Under the pieces are notes generated by a model. It did not search any database, had not been told where the DNA came from, and saw only the letters and a list, made by a program, of their open reading frames with translations. Positions 6,344 to 14,857 of a DNA stretch of 21,042 nt are shown in pieces. Within the stretch, counting starts at the first letter, position 1; each line of letters starts with the position of its first letter. The position numbers and the translations under genes were made by a program. This DNA is from Sulfurimonas sp. GTDB lineage: Bacteria; Campylobacterota; Campylobacteria; Campylobacterales; Sulfurimonadaceae. The stretch lies in the NCBI GenBank assembly GCA_027056465.1, contig JALUKS010000182.1, positions 1 through 21,042 on the forward strand, written 5' to 3'.

Positions 6344-8737
6344 CTCTTCCACACGCGTGACCCCAACTATTTCCATAGCATTTTGTACTTCAGCAGGAAT
6401 ATCTTCCAAATCACGCTCATAATTTTTCGAAGGGATAAGAACCTTAGTCATACCAGCCTTATGTGCTGCTATAAGTTTCTCTTTAAGCCCACCGATAGGC
6501 AGAACATCCCCACTTAGTGAAACCTCACCAGTCATAGCAATCTCAGAACGAATCTTTTTACTACTAAGGATAGATGAGATAACACTCACCATAGCAATAC
6601 CCGCACTAGGACCATCTTTTTTTGTTGCACCATCTGGAACATGAAGATGTAGATCATAGCGTTTATAGACCTCACTTGCATCAGGCTTAATGCCATCTTC
6701 TTTTTCGTTTAGTGTAAGTGGAATATTTTCATCACTTATTTTAAGTCTCTTCGTATCTATAAGAGTTTTTACAACACTCAGAGCAATACGAGCAGACTCT
6801 TTCATCACATCACCTAAACTACCAGTGAGTTGCATAGTGCCTTTGCCTTTTATACGGATAGTCTCTATCTTAAGAACATCCCCACCAACAGCAGTCCAAG
6901 CAAGACCATTCACCACACCAATAACGGGAACCTTATTAGTTTTTTCTATCTCAAAAACACTCTTATCAAAAAAACTCTTGAGATTTTTTATATTTACAGA
7001 TACTCTACTTGTCTCTGGATGTTGAAGTATCTCTTTAGCAACCTTACGACAAAGGTCAGCTATTCGGCGACGAAGATTACGTACACCAGCTTCACGAGTA
7101 TAACTATGAATGAGTTCTTTCATAGCGGGCTTTGTTATACTAAGCTCACTCTTTTTTAGACCATGTTTTTTAATCTCTTGAGGCAGAAGATAACGCGATG
7201 CTATCTCAAACTTCTCTTGAGGAGTGTAAGAACTTACTGAGATAAATTCCATACGGTCACGAAGAGGTGCAGGAATACGCCCAATATCATTTGCTGTCGC
7301 TATAAAAATGGCGTTTGTGAGATCAAGATTGAAGTTTAGATAGTAATCTCTAAACTCACTATTTTGCTCTGGGTCGAGTATCTCTAAAAGTGCTGCAGTT
7401 GGGTCGCCTCTTTGAGAGCGAGAGACTTTATCTATCTCATCAAGCACAATTACAGGGTTCATCTTTTTTGCATCTATAAGACCCTGAGCTATTCGCCCTG
7501 GCATCGCTCCCACATAGGTACGTCTATGTCCTCTAAGCTCATTGACATCTTCTAGTCCACCCAGAGCGATACGGACTAGTGGGCGTTTAAGTGCTGTAGC
7601 TATAGAGTTTGCTAGTGAAGTTTTACCAACCCCAGGAGGTCCACTAAAACAGAGAATAGCCCCTGCACTCTTCTTATTTGAAACGCCACGAAGCTCAAGA
7701 AGTTCTTTTACTGCAAAGTACTCAACTATGCGTTTTTTAGGCTTTTCTAAAGAGAAGTGATCCTTATCTAACTGTGTTTCTACAGTATCAATATGAAGAG
7801 ATTTTTTTGCCATATCACCAAACGGAATATCTAAAACCCAGTCAAGATATGTCTGTGTCATAGAAGCATCTGAAGAGTCAGGGTGCATACGCGAGTAGCG
7901 TTCTAACTGCTTGTTTACTTCTTTGTAAGCATCTTCACTCATCTTCTCTTTTTTTGCTTCAAGCTTTTTACGATACTCTTCTATCTCTTCATCACGAGAG
8001 TTATCAGTCCCTAGCTCTTTTTGAATCTCTTTAAGTTGCTCTTTTAAGAAGTACTCTTTATTTACCTTTTCAATGTGAGTGTGTACTTTTATGCGAATCT
8101 CTTTTTGAAGCTTATTTGCTTCAATCTCATCGATAAGAAAATCAATAAGATCTAAAAACCTTTTTTCAGTATCTAACTCCACAAAAAGTTTATATGCTTG
8201 CTCTTTTTTCATCTTTACACTTGAGCAGATAAGATCTATGATACGGTTATGATCATGATTTTCTTCTATGGTGCGCAGTAAATCAGGTGGAAAGTATGTG
8301 CTTACACTTGAAAGTGTTCTCACTTTCTCACGAACTATTTCCAAGATTGCATCTACCTTAGCACTATGCACCTCACTTGCTTCAATTATATCAACATGAG
8401 AGATAAGAGGATTATCATCTACCTCATAAAGGCTCCTTGCACGAGCTAGACCTTGAAAAAGTACTTTTACCCGACCATCAGGGAGTGCAACCTTACGCAT
8501 AATACTTCCCACAACTCCAGTATCATAGCAAGAGTTAAAGTCGCGTTCGCCCTCATGACTTGGCTTAGTCGTGCAAACTAGGACTAAAGAATCCTCTTCT
8601 ATAGCTTTAGTAGCTGCTGCAATATTTTTTTCATCACTTAAAAAAAGTGGGCTAATCATAAACGGATATAAAAAGAGTTCATCTTCAGCGATAAGAGGAA
8701 TATCTGCTGGAAAATCTCCATAGTTACTTAGTTTCAT
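6320..8737 (-). CDS. lon: ATP-dependent protease Lon
   Basis: Lon is a cytoplasmic AAA+ serine-lysine protease that degrades misfolded and selected regulatory proteins. The 805 residues match the normal LonA length and layout: N-terminal substrate-recognition domain (1 to about 205), long coiled coil (about 205-290, EYFLKEQLKEIQKELG), AAA+ module with Walker A GPPGVGKTS (366-374), Walker B VIVLDEIDK (Asp433, Glu434) and sensor-2 GVRNLRR (551-557), then the protease domain with catalytic Ser711 in KDGPSAGIA and Lys754 in GLKEKLIAAHKAG. The ATG is preceded by AAGGA at 9-base spacing. It follows bamD by 26 bases, the bamD-lon order I recall from Campylobacter, so the two are probably cotranscribed. 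I saw no CIRCE or HAIR heat-shock operator upstream of the pair. Confidence 0.98.
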   Translation of the reverse strand: MKLSNYGDFPADIPLIAEDELFLYPFMISPLFLSDEKNIAAATKAIEEDSLVLVCTTKPSHEGERDFNSCYDTGVVGSIMRKVALPDGRVKVLFQGLARARSLYEVDDNPLISHVDIIEASEVHSAKVDAILEIVREKVRTLSSVSTYFPPDLLRTIEENHDHNRIIDLICSSVKMKKEQAYKLFVELDTEKRFLDLIDFLIDEIEANKLQKEIRIKVHTHIEKVNKEYFLKEQLKEIQKELGTDNSRDEEIEEYRKKLEAKKEKMSEDAYKEVNKQLERYSRMHPDSSDASMTQTYLDWVLDIPFGDMAKKSLHIDTVETQLDKDHFSLEKPKKRIVEYFAVKELLELRGVSNKKSAGAILCFSGPPGVGKTSLANSIATALKRPLVRIALGGLEDVNELRGHRRTYVGAMPGRIAQGLIDAKKMNPVIVLDEIDKVSRSQRGDPTAALLEILDPEQNSEFRDYYLNFNLDLTNAIFIATANDIGRIPAPLRDRMEFISVSSYTPQEKFEIASRYLLPQEIKKHGLKKSELSITKPAMKELIHSYTREAGVRNLRRRIADLCRKVAKEILQHPETSRVSVNIKNLKSFFDKSVFEIEKTNKVPVIGVVNGLAWTAVGGDVLKIETIRIKGKGTMQLTGSLGDVMKESARIALSVVKTLIDTKRLKISDENIPLTLNEKEDGIKPDASEVYKRYDLHLHVPDGATKKDGPSAGIAMVSVISSILSSKKIRSEIAMTGEVSLSGDVLPIGGLKEKLIAAHKAGMTKVLIPSKNYERDLEDIPAEVQNAMEIVGVTRVEEVLKHILV

Positions 8738-8763
8738 TACTTCTGTTCCTTAAAATTATTCAG

Positions 8764-9504
8764 TTATTTACTTGTGTCATTTGTATCAGCGACAGAGTTT
8801 CGTGAAACGACACTCTGTGTATCTGGGATAAGATAAGCATACCAGCTTCCACGCCCATTACCCTCAAACCACTCTTTATACCAAGGTAATTTTGCACGAT
8901 TTACCTCACTCCACACTATCCATGGCTCCGGTTGTTTTGCTCTATAGTATGCTGCAGACTTAGGTTTGTCTATTCGGTCATAAAGACCCGCTATACTCTC
9001 GTTTAGTGCGGCATCTGCCATGTAAAGATTTGTAGCCATTGTATCTACTATACTGTAGTACATTGAGTTTGGATAATCAGTCTTAAACTTTTCGGCTCCT
9101 ACTATAGCTTCATTGATAAGAACCTGATCACGGCGAGGATTTGGCAGAGCCATATACTTTGCTTTTACTTTTAAAAACTCTGCAAACTCTTTCTCATTTG
9201 CATTTGCATAGCGCTTTATGTACTCATTTAAAAAATGTTCACTTAAGAGATACTCTTCATAATGCATATGAGCAATAGCCAAAATCATAGTAGCCTCAGG
9301 AAGGAGAGGAGAACCAATATGTTCACCTTGAAGGGATGAGTAATAGTCATCAGCTTTATCAATATCTCCATCAGAGATGGACTCGATGATTTTTGCATAC
9401 CAATAAACGGCAGGTTTGTTATACTCTTCAAGATTTTTAGCACAGGAGGAGAAGAGGAGTGCAAACACTATTGAAGAGAGTATAAGTTTTATTTTTAAAG
9501 ACAT
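8764..9504 (-). CDS. bamD: Outer membrane assembly lipoprotein BamD
   Basis: BamD is the essential TPR lipoprotein of the BAM complex, which inserts beta-barrel proteins into the outer membrane. The 246-residue protein starts with a lipoprotein signal peptide (KIKLILSSIVFALLFSSC) whose lipobox places lipidated Cys21. Helical TPR-like repeats follow; EEYNKPAVYWYAKI and the spacing of LLPEATMILAIAHMHYEEY and ...AEKFKTDYPNS resemble the family. Starting at ATG 9504 puts TAGGA 7 bases upstream. A possible -10 TAAAAT lies at 9534-9539 on the same strand. The C-terminal ~20 residues are polar and probably disordered. Confidence 0.88.
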   Translation of the reverse strand: MSLKIKLILSSIVFALLFSSCAKNLEEYNKPAVYWYAKIIESISDGDIDKADDYYSSLQGEHIGSPLLPEATMILAIAHMHYEEYLLSEHFLNEYIKRYANANEKEFAEFLKVKAKYMALPNPRRDQVLINEAIVGAEKFKTDYPNSMYYSIVDTMATNLYMADAALNESIAGLYDRIDKPKSAAYYRAKQPEPWIVWSEVNRAKLPWYKEWFEGNGRGSWYAYLIPDTQSVVSRNSVADTNDTSK

Positions 9505-9770
9505 TCAATTTTCCTATAATTAATTAGTTTGTTATTTTACCCTAAAGAGTTATATATTTCTTTAAATGAGTAAACAATTTTGTTTTTGACAAAATACTTC
9601 ATTTGGTCTTTCTTTTTTTAGCTTTCCTCTATCTGTATATTTTTTTAAATAAAGACAATTTAAGCTATATATAAGCATATACGATAGATAATGTGTTGAA
9701 ATAAATAATAATTACAACTGAGCCCCATTTGTGTGTGCAGTTTTTTTTATTAAATTAAAAAGGGTCTATT
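9505..9770. promoter_or_regulatory. Divergent intergenic region between bamD and the pilin operon
   Basis: This 266-base AT-rich spacer must hold promoters for both directions. Visible elements are a possible bamD -10 (TAAAAT, 9534-9539, - strand), a perfect short hairpin ATTTTGT/ACAAAAT (9577-9583 and 9589-9595) overlapping an isolated TTGACA (9586-9591), a possible + strand -10 GATAAT at 9687-9692, a T8 run at 9741-9748 and the AAAAAGGG ribosome site for the gene at 9771. I found no convincing sigma-54 or sigma-28 promoter and no riboswitch. None of the promoter calls is strong. Confidence 0.35.
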
Positions 9771-12302
9771 ATGAAAGTAGTATTAAAATACACGTTTACT
9801 TTAGCTATGTTGACATCAACACTTTTAGCAACAACAAGTGCTGATATCTGTTATTCCAATCCTTATACTGAATCAATAGGCTCACCATCGTACTGTAATA
9901 ATCTTGGAGGAGTGAACTGTAGAAATGTTATTCCAATTGAAAACATTTCTGGGGATAACCTAAGTGATATAAAAGTCTATCTACAGAGTCAAGGAATTAT
10001 GGATGGAGCAGTTAATCTAACCGTTGGAGTAGAAGATGACAAAGGTAGTGGAAGTGTAGAATCAGGTGTTAATGCTGGTCCATTTAATGGATTGGGTAGG
10101 AATGTCACATATATTCTTGATGATATGAGTCCATCAGATACTCGTGGTACTTATACACAATCTACTGTGGGTATAGATTTAACAAATAAAACATTGTATT
10201 CTACATATACCAAAAATGATGAAAATTATTCTCTTGTTTTACGGCCATGTGATGATGGAGGGGGGAGTAGTGATTCTAGCTATCCTACAGGACCTTTTAA
10301 TATTATTGAACCTACTACTTCCATAAATGACAATACTGATTCAACTGATGAGCGTGACTCAACAAACTATATCTATACAAAAGTTATTAGTCAAGATTTT
10401 AACATCTCTCTTCTTCATCTAGCAGATGATAATATAACACTTACTAGGGCATATACAAAAGATACGAATGTTTCAATTGATATTATTAATACTGATGACA
10501 ATAGTACCATTAAAGCAGATATTTGGAATCATCATTTTACACAGGGGGAGCATGATAGCCGGACTGAAATAACTAATCTTAATATTGACAAAATAATTAG
10601 ATCAGCAAGATTTAGAATAAATATTACGACGACGAGTGTGTGTAGTGATACAGATACACCTTGTTCAAATCAAACTAGCACTAAAGAAGTTTACTCAAGA
10701 GACACATTTTCTATCAGACCATACGCATTTGTAGCCTTTGGTAAAAATCAATATAAAAGAGCAGGAGAAGATTTTAATATCACCATAAAAGCTGTTAATG
10801 AGACGAATGCAAACAAAGTAGGAAATTCTGATTCTGCAGGAGACAGTAAGAGTACTGTTAGTAGTATAAGTGCTTATGATGCTAATATCACTGACCTTAT
10901 GATAAGTTCTCACTTTTATCAGCCAACTGCCCCAGAGATAACACAGATGCAAACAGATATAGGAACAGATCACAATACAAGTATTGACGGGCAGGTCTCC
11001 AATTGTCCAAATGCAGGTCTCTTTACACTTAATAATAGTAATTTGTTTAATAACGGAGAGGTAAATGCATCACTAAAATTTACTGAAACTGGGATATTGG
11101 ATCTTAACATTAGCGAAAAATCTGGATCTGAGTGGGCGAAAGTAGATGAAGATGATACAAATGACACACAAAGATATATAAAACCTTCACTCGTTACTTA
11201 TAATGAAGATGACATTAATGCAAGTATTTTACAACTTTTTGTGCCATATAAATTTGATACAACTGTAGAGAGTAATACCACTACTACTAAGAACTGGCTT
11301 TATATGTATTCTACTAACACATCTAGTAGAGCACATCAAATGTCTACTTTTGTTAAATACAAAATTACAGCTTTAAATAAAGATGGTGCAATTGTACATA
11401 ACTATACAAGAAAATGTTTTCCAGATACAGATGAAGTACATGCACCAAGAGTAAATGGTTTAAAACTTAACACAACTTTTGATCTATTTCTTGATATGGA
11501 TTTGAATACAACACAAGATGCGAACATAAGTTTATTTACTGAAAGTAATACATCACAAGCATTATGGGAAGTTAATCCGACTAAATCCTTACAAGCAGGA
11601 GTAACAACTCCTGTGCGAGAGTGGATATCACCATTCCAGTTTGAAAATGGACGAGGGGAAGCTATAGTCTATTTTAACATCGATAGAAATGTATCTAAAT
11701 CATTAAATCCTATACAAATCACACTAGTTGATGCAAATACTTCGACATCTTGGATGACAAATCCAGGATCTCCAGCAGCTTTTAATGGTACAACATTAAA
11801 TAAATCATATAATTTTTTATATGGAAGAGCTCATGCACCAAAACAGCGTTATAGTGTTCCAGAGGATGCTCCATATATAGCAGATATTTACTATGAAGCA
11901 TATTGTTATGGAGTAGGATGTGACAAAACACTTCTTCCGAGTACTAAACATACTGATGATATCCGTTGGTATAAAAATACAACTCATACTACAGGTAATG
12001 ATGGAAATGTAAGTGCCGTTACAGAAAAAGGTTCAATAGGAAAAGTGACACCAGATTCTCTCTCAAATACAGCTAATCCTACAACAGTCAACTTGCCTTA
12101 TGATGGTTCATACGGTTATCCGTACACAACAACCATGGAACTTAATGCTTCAAAATGGTTAATCTATAAAGAAGATGGTACAGCTAACTCTTTTCAGACT
12201 GAGTATAACAAAGCCTCAACAGGATGGAGTGGTAAACATGAAACAAGTGCTGAGACAAACACTACAGGAAGTGCTAAAACTAATAGGAGAACAATGTGGT
12301 AA
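9771..12302 (+). CDS. Large secreted MshQ-like (DUF6701-type) pilus-associated protein
   Basis: An 843-residue protein with a Sec signal peptide (MKVVLKYTFTLAMLTSTLLA, cleavage near residues 20-24) and no other membrane segment. The rest is beta-rich, poor in lysine and leucine, and very rich in Asn, Thr, Ser and Asp, with scattered cysteine pairs (e.g. 291/298, 712/717). The segment DTFSIRPYAFVAFGKNQYKRAGEDFNITIKA (311-341) resembles the conserved core of MshQ/DUF6701 proteins from MSHA pilus loci; I place it there on this and on context, not on a search. By my count it has 21 D/E-x-N-x-S/T sequons between Asn152 and Asn830. It has a G6 run at 10260-10265. Its stop overlaps the GTG start of the first prepilin gene by 7 bases, so they are made together. 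Likely role: tip or surface-exposed pilus component. Function is inferred. Confidence 0.6.
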   Translation: MKVVLKYTFTLAMLTSTLLATTSADICYSNPYTESIGSPSYCNNLGGVNCRNVIPIENISGDNLSDIKVYLQSQGIMDGAVNLTVGVEDDKGSGSVESGVNAGPFNGLGRNVTYILDDMSPSDTRGTYTQSTVGIDLTNKTLYSTYTKNDENYSLVLRPCDDGGGSSDSSYPTGPFNIIEPTTSINDNTDSTDERDSTNYIYTKVISQDFNISLLHLADDNITLTRAYTKDTNVSIDIINTDDNSTIKADIWNHHFTQGEHDSRTEITNLNIDKIIRSARFRINITTTSVCSDTDTPCSNQTSTKEVYSRDTFSIRPYAFVAFGKNQYKRAGEDFNITIKAVNETNANKVGNSDSAGDSKSTVSSISAYDANITDLMISSHFYQPTAPEITQMQTDIGTDHNTSIDGQVSNCPNAGLFTLNNSNLFNNGEVNASLKFTETGILDLNISEKSGSEWAKVDEDDTNDTQRYIKPSLVTYNEDDINASILQLFVPYKFDTTVESNTTTTKNWLYMYSTNTSSRAHQMSTFVKYKITALNKDGAIVHNYTRKCFPDTDEVHAPRVNGLKLNTTFDLFLDMDLNTTQDANISLFTESNTSQALWEVNPTKSLQAGVTTPVREWISPFQFENGRGEAIVYFNIDRNVSKSLNPIQITLVDANTSTSWMTNPGSPAAFNGTTLNKSYNFLYGRAHAPKQRYSVPEDAPYIADIYYEAYCYGVGCDKTLLPSTKHTDDIRWYKNTTHTTGNDGNVSAVTEKGSIGKVTPDSLSNTANPTTVNLPYDGSYGYPYTTTMELNASKWLIYKEDGTANSFQTEYNKASTGWSGKHETSAETNTTGSAKTNRRTMW

Positions 12303-12916
12303 AAAACAGCTATAAAACTGCATTTACAATGATAGAGCTTATTTTTGCTATCGTTATAATTGCTATAGCTGTTGTCTCTTTACCCATGATGACACAGGTA
12401 AACTCTAAAGGTATGGAAAATAACCTCGCTCAAGAAGCAATTTTTGCAGCATCCGTAGAACTTATGCAAGCAAGTACTGGGTACTGGGATGCCAACTCAA
12501 TGTATGATAATAATAATAGTAATTACTCTAGAGTTATAGATATAGATGGAGACTGTAGTAGTGACAATCCAAGTCGCCGTCCTGGACACATAGTCGATAC
12601 AGGAAAAATATATCATAGAGTATGCCTTGATGATAGTGATCCAAAAGTTGCTAGTAATGCAACTGGCTCAGCTTATCAGACTTTAGATGATTTTGCACAC
12701 TCTGCACGTGCACTTTACATTGGAAATTCTGGTGGTGCTGCAGGATATAAAAATATGGACTATAATAGTACACTTGATGTAAATCAATCGACAACAAATG
12801 CTAACATAAAAATATTAACTGTTACAGTAAAAGATGAGAGTAGTAATATTGTTACTATTTTAAGAGCACAAAGTGCAAATACAGGTGAACCTCAATATTA
12901 CAAAAGGACTTTTTGA
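12296..12916 (+). CDS. Prepilin-like minor pilin, MshD/PilV type
   Basis: A 206-residue type IV prepilin-like protein. The short leader MVKNSYKTA is followed by FTMIELIFAIVIIAIAVVSL: prepilin peptidase should cut between Ala9 and Phe10, leaving Glu at mature +5, and the ~20-residue hydrophobic helix anchors and assembles the subunit. The remainder is a polar globular domain. The length and the small-residue-rich segment after the helix (EAIFAASVELMQAS) resemble MshD-like minor pilins. The start is GTG 12296, with AGGAGA 5 bases upstream inside the preceding gene; the ATG 2 bases earlier is out of frame. Three D/E-x-N-x-S/T sequons are present. It could equally be a GspI-like pseudopilin. Confidence 0.8.
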   Translation: MVKNSYKTAFTMIELIFAIVIIAIAVVSLPMMTQVNSKGMENNLAQEAIFAASVELMQASTGYWDANSMYDNNNSNYSRVIDIDGDCSSDNPSRRPGHIVDTGKIYHRVCLDDSDPKVASNATGSAYQTLDDFAHSARALYIGNSGGAAGYKNMDYNSTLDVNQSTTNANIKILTVTVKDESSNIVTILRAQSANTGEPQYYKRTF

Positions 12917-13821
12917 TGCGTCGCTATGCTTTTACAATGATTGAACTTGTTTTTGTTATAGTTATAATGGGAATTTTAGCAAAATTTGGTACTGAATTTT
13001 TGGCACAAGCCTATAATGGGTTTATCTTTTCAAAAATCAATAATGAACTTCAATCTAAAAGTGAAATAGCTGTAGAAAAGATTGCTGCAAGGCTTCAATA
13101 TAGGATTAAAGGTTCTGTAATAGGAAGAGATCCAGATAATAATGATTTTACCACTAACTTCAAATCGCTATCAGAAATAAATACAACTGAAGCTCATAAG
13201 TATAGTATACTTGAGTGGACTGGTGTTGCAAATGAAAGTTTTCGAGGAAACACTACTCCACTATGGAGTGGTATCATAGATATAGACCCATCTAGTGTGA
13301 GTACACTTGTATCACCTGAAACAAATACAACAGCTATAAATGATTTCATAACTGCATTAAGACCAACGGGAAGCACAACTGATTTTAATGACTCAGTAAT
13401 CTATTTCATAGGTTCAAATAGCAATGTTCATACTGGATTTGGATGGGATAAAACTCATCATGATGCTCTCTATCCAATCCATGCAGACAGTGCAAATGTC
13501 AATCATCTTGTATCTGATAGCAACTTTAGTGATGTTGATGTTTATGAGTACAATCAACTAGCATGGAGTGCTTATGCTATTGGAATAAAGGACTACAACA
13601 GTACAACACATATGGGAACACTAAAGCTATGGCATGACTACCAACCGTGGGCAGGTGAAGATTATCGTGATGGAAATTCTACTATACTGATGGAAAATGT
13701 TAGTACATTTCGATACAGTGCCGTAGGCTCTCTTTTAAAAATTCAAGTCTGTACCAAGTCAACTTATGGTGCGATGAGTGAAGGAAACTATTCAATATGC
13801 AAAGAAAAAACAGTTTACTAA
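12916..13821 (+). CDS. Prepilin-like minor pilin, MshO/GspJ type
   Basis: A 301-residue prepilin-like protein. Leader MRRYA is followed by FTMIELVFVIVIMGILAKFG, giving cleavage after Ala5 and Glu at mature +5. The large C-terminal domain (LAWSAYAIGIKD...LWHDYQPWAGEDY...ILMENVSTFRY) has the size and layout of MshO or GspJ-type subunits, which sit near the tip of the fibre. I use ATG 12916, which shares its A with the previous TGA stop and has AAAGGA 7 bases upstream; a TTG at 12913 is less likely. It has seven D/E-x-N-x-S/T sequons. It overlaps the next gene by 25 bases. Confidence 0.8.
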   Translation: MRRYAFTMIELVFVIVIMGILAKFGTEFLAQAYNGFIFSKINNELQSKSEIAVEKIAARLQYRIKGSVIGRDPDNNDFTTNFKSLSEINTTEAHKYSILEWTGVANESFRGNTTPLWSGIIDIDPSSVSTLVSPETNTTAINDFITALRPTGSTTDFNDSVIYFIGSNSNVHTGFGWDKTHHDALYPIHADSANVNHLVSDSNFSDVDVYEYNQLAWSAYAIGIKDYNSTTHMGTLKLWHDYQPWAGEDYRDGNSTILMENVSTFRYSAVGSLLKIQVCTKSTYGAMSEGNYSICKEKTVY

Positions 13822-14261
13822 AAAAGAAAAGAAATGGTTTTGCTATGATTATGGCTATTGCTGTTATTGTTATTATCGCTACTATTATGGCATTATCTCT
13901 TTCTCTGACATCACAGACAACAAAAAGAACTGCTGATGTTTATCTTTATCAGCAGGCTGAACTATATGCCAAAGCAGCGGCAGAGAGAGCATTGCTAAGT
14001 ATTGCTAAAGAAAACAATAGCACAAATCCCTGTAACTATAAAGGTGATACTTATACACTAGATGATATATATGATGTCAATGTTACTGCTCGTTATGTCT
14101 ATACAAGTTTTCCACCTAGCTGTAATGATGCAAATTATACTACTATTCAAACAAAAGAGCAAAATGGTTCAGTTCTACTGAATATAGCAGTAAGTGTTAA
14201 TGATGGTAATATTACGACAGAACCTATTCGTTATTTCAGAAGTACTATTCAAAAACTCTAA
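13797..14261 (+). CDS. Prepilin-like minor pilin lacking Glu5, MshP/PilX/GspK type
   Basis: A 154-residue protein with a basic leader ending KKKRNG, followed by FAMIMAIAVIVIIATIMALS. The Gly-Phe junction is a good prepilin peptidase site, but mature position 5 is Met rather than Glu. Absence of Glu5 is typical of the fibre-capping members (GspK, PilX, MshP), which agrees with its place after MshD- and MshO-like genes. The start at 13797 lies 25 bases inside the previous gene, with AAGGA at 13781-13785. Five D/E-x-N-x-S/T sequons occur in only ~130 mature residues. It is the last gene of the operon; the hpf promoter follows at once. Confidence 0.75.
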   Translation: MQRKNSLLKKKRNGFAMIMAIAVIVIIATIMALSLSLTSQTTKRTADVYLYQQAELYAKAAAERALLSIAKENNSTNPCNYKGDTYTLDDIYDVNVTARYVYTSFPPSCNDANYTTIQTKEQNGSVLLNIAVSVNDGNITTEPIRYFRSTIQKL

Positions 14262-14286
14262 ATAAGTTCGTTTGTAAACCATTTAA

Positions 14287-14295
14287 TGCTATAAT
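14287..14295 (+). promoter_or_regulatory. Extended -10 promoter of hpf
   Basis: TGCTATAAT gives a perfect TATAAT at 14290-14295 with an extended TG two bases upstream. A start near 14302 leaves a leader of about 20 bases containing AAAAAAGGA before the ATG. It is nearly the same as the element at 642-656. Confidence 0.6.
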
Positions 14296-14322
14296 TTATA
14301 AACTTACAAAAAAGGATATATT

Positions 14323-14856
14323 ATGAATATTTCATTAACTGGTAGACAACTGGATCTTACTGATGCTATTAAAGCACATATGACTACATCTATTGAGTCA
14401 CTTAGCAAGTTCAATATGGACATCATCTCTGTAAATGTTGTTGCATCAACGCAAACTAAAAAAGGTAAAGAACACTCTGTAGTAGAGTTTGTTATCAACC
14501 TTGCACACAAAAACTCTGTTATCATCAAACAGAGTAGTGAGGATTTATATGCTGCTATTGATTTAGCTGTTACTCGTGCACAAAAAGCTCTCCGTCGTAT
14601 GCACGACAAAGAGATAGGACATCAAAAAGTTGGACTCAACGAAATCAAAGCTGAGATAGTTGATGTAAAAGAGTCTATAGAAGATAGCGAAGATGAGATA
14701 GTTCCTGTAGAGCTTGAACTCTATAAACCTCGTGAAGTAGAGGATGTTTTAAATGACCTCAAAGCGAGCGATAAAACATTTGAAATTTTCTTAGATAATG
14801 AAGGAAAGACTCGCGTTCTCTACAAACGCAACGATGCGAAGTTTGGTCTCTACTAG
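14323..14856 (+). CDS. hpf: Long-form ribosome hibernation promoting factor
   Basis: HPF binds the 30S decoding channel in starved or stationary cells; the long form also pairs two ribosomes into inactive 100S dimers. The 177 residues give an N-terminal S30AE/YfiA domain (1 to about 100: MNISLTGRQLDLTDAIKAH, ending DLAVTRAQKALRRMHDK), a variable acidic linker (about 110-128) and the C-terminal dimerisation domain (about 130-177: YKPREVEDVLNDL...FLDNEGKTRVLYKRNDAKFGLY), so it is the long type. AAGGA lies 7 bases before ATG 14323. It has its own promoter and converges on recG with one base between the stops. Confidence 0.95.
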   Translation: MNISLTGRQLDLTDAIKAHMTTSIESLSKFNMDIISVNVVASTQTKKGKEHSVVEFVINLAHKNSVIIKQSSEDLYAAIDLAVTRAQKALRRMHDKEIGHQKVGLNEIKAEIVDVKESIEDSEDEIVPVELELYKPREVEDVLNDLKASDKTFEIFLDNEGKTRVLYKRNDAKFGLY

Positions 14857-14857
14857 A

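Noticed and set aside
9577..9595. ATTTTGT/ACAAAAT hairpin as a terminator or heat-shock operator
   Set aside because: It lies upstream of both flanking genes, has no T-run, and matches neither the CIRCE nor the HAIR consensus. Kept only as a note in the intergenic entry.
12913..12915. TTG as start of the MshO-like gene
   Set aside because: ATG 12916 directly after it has better spacing from AAAGGA and is the stronger start codon.
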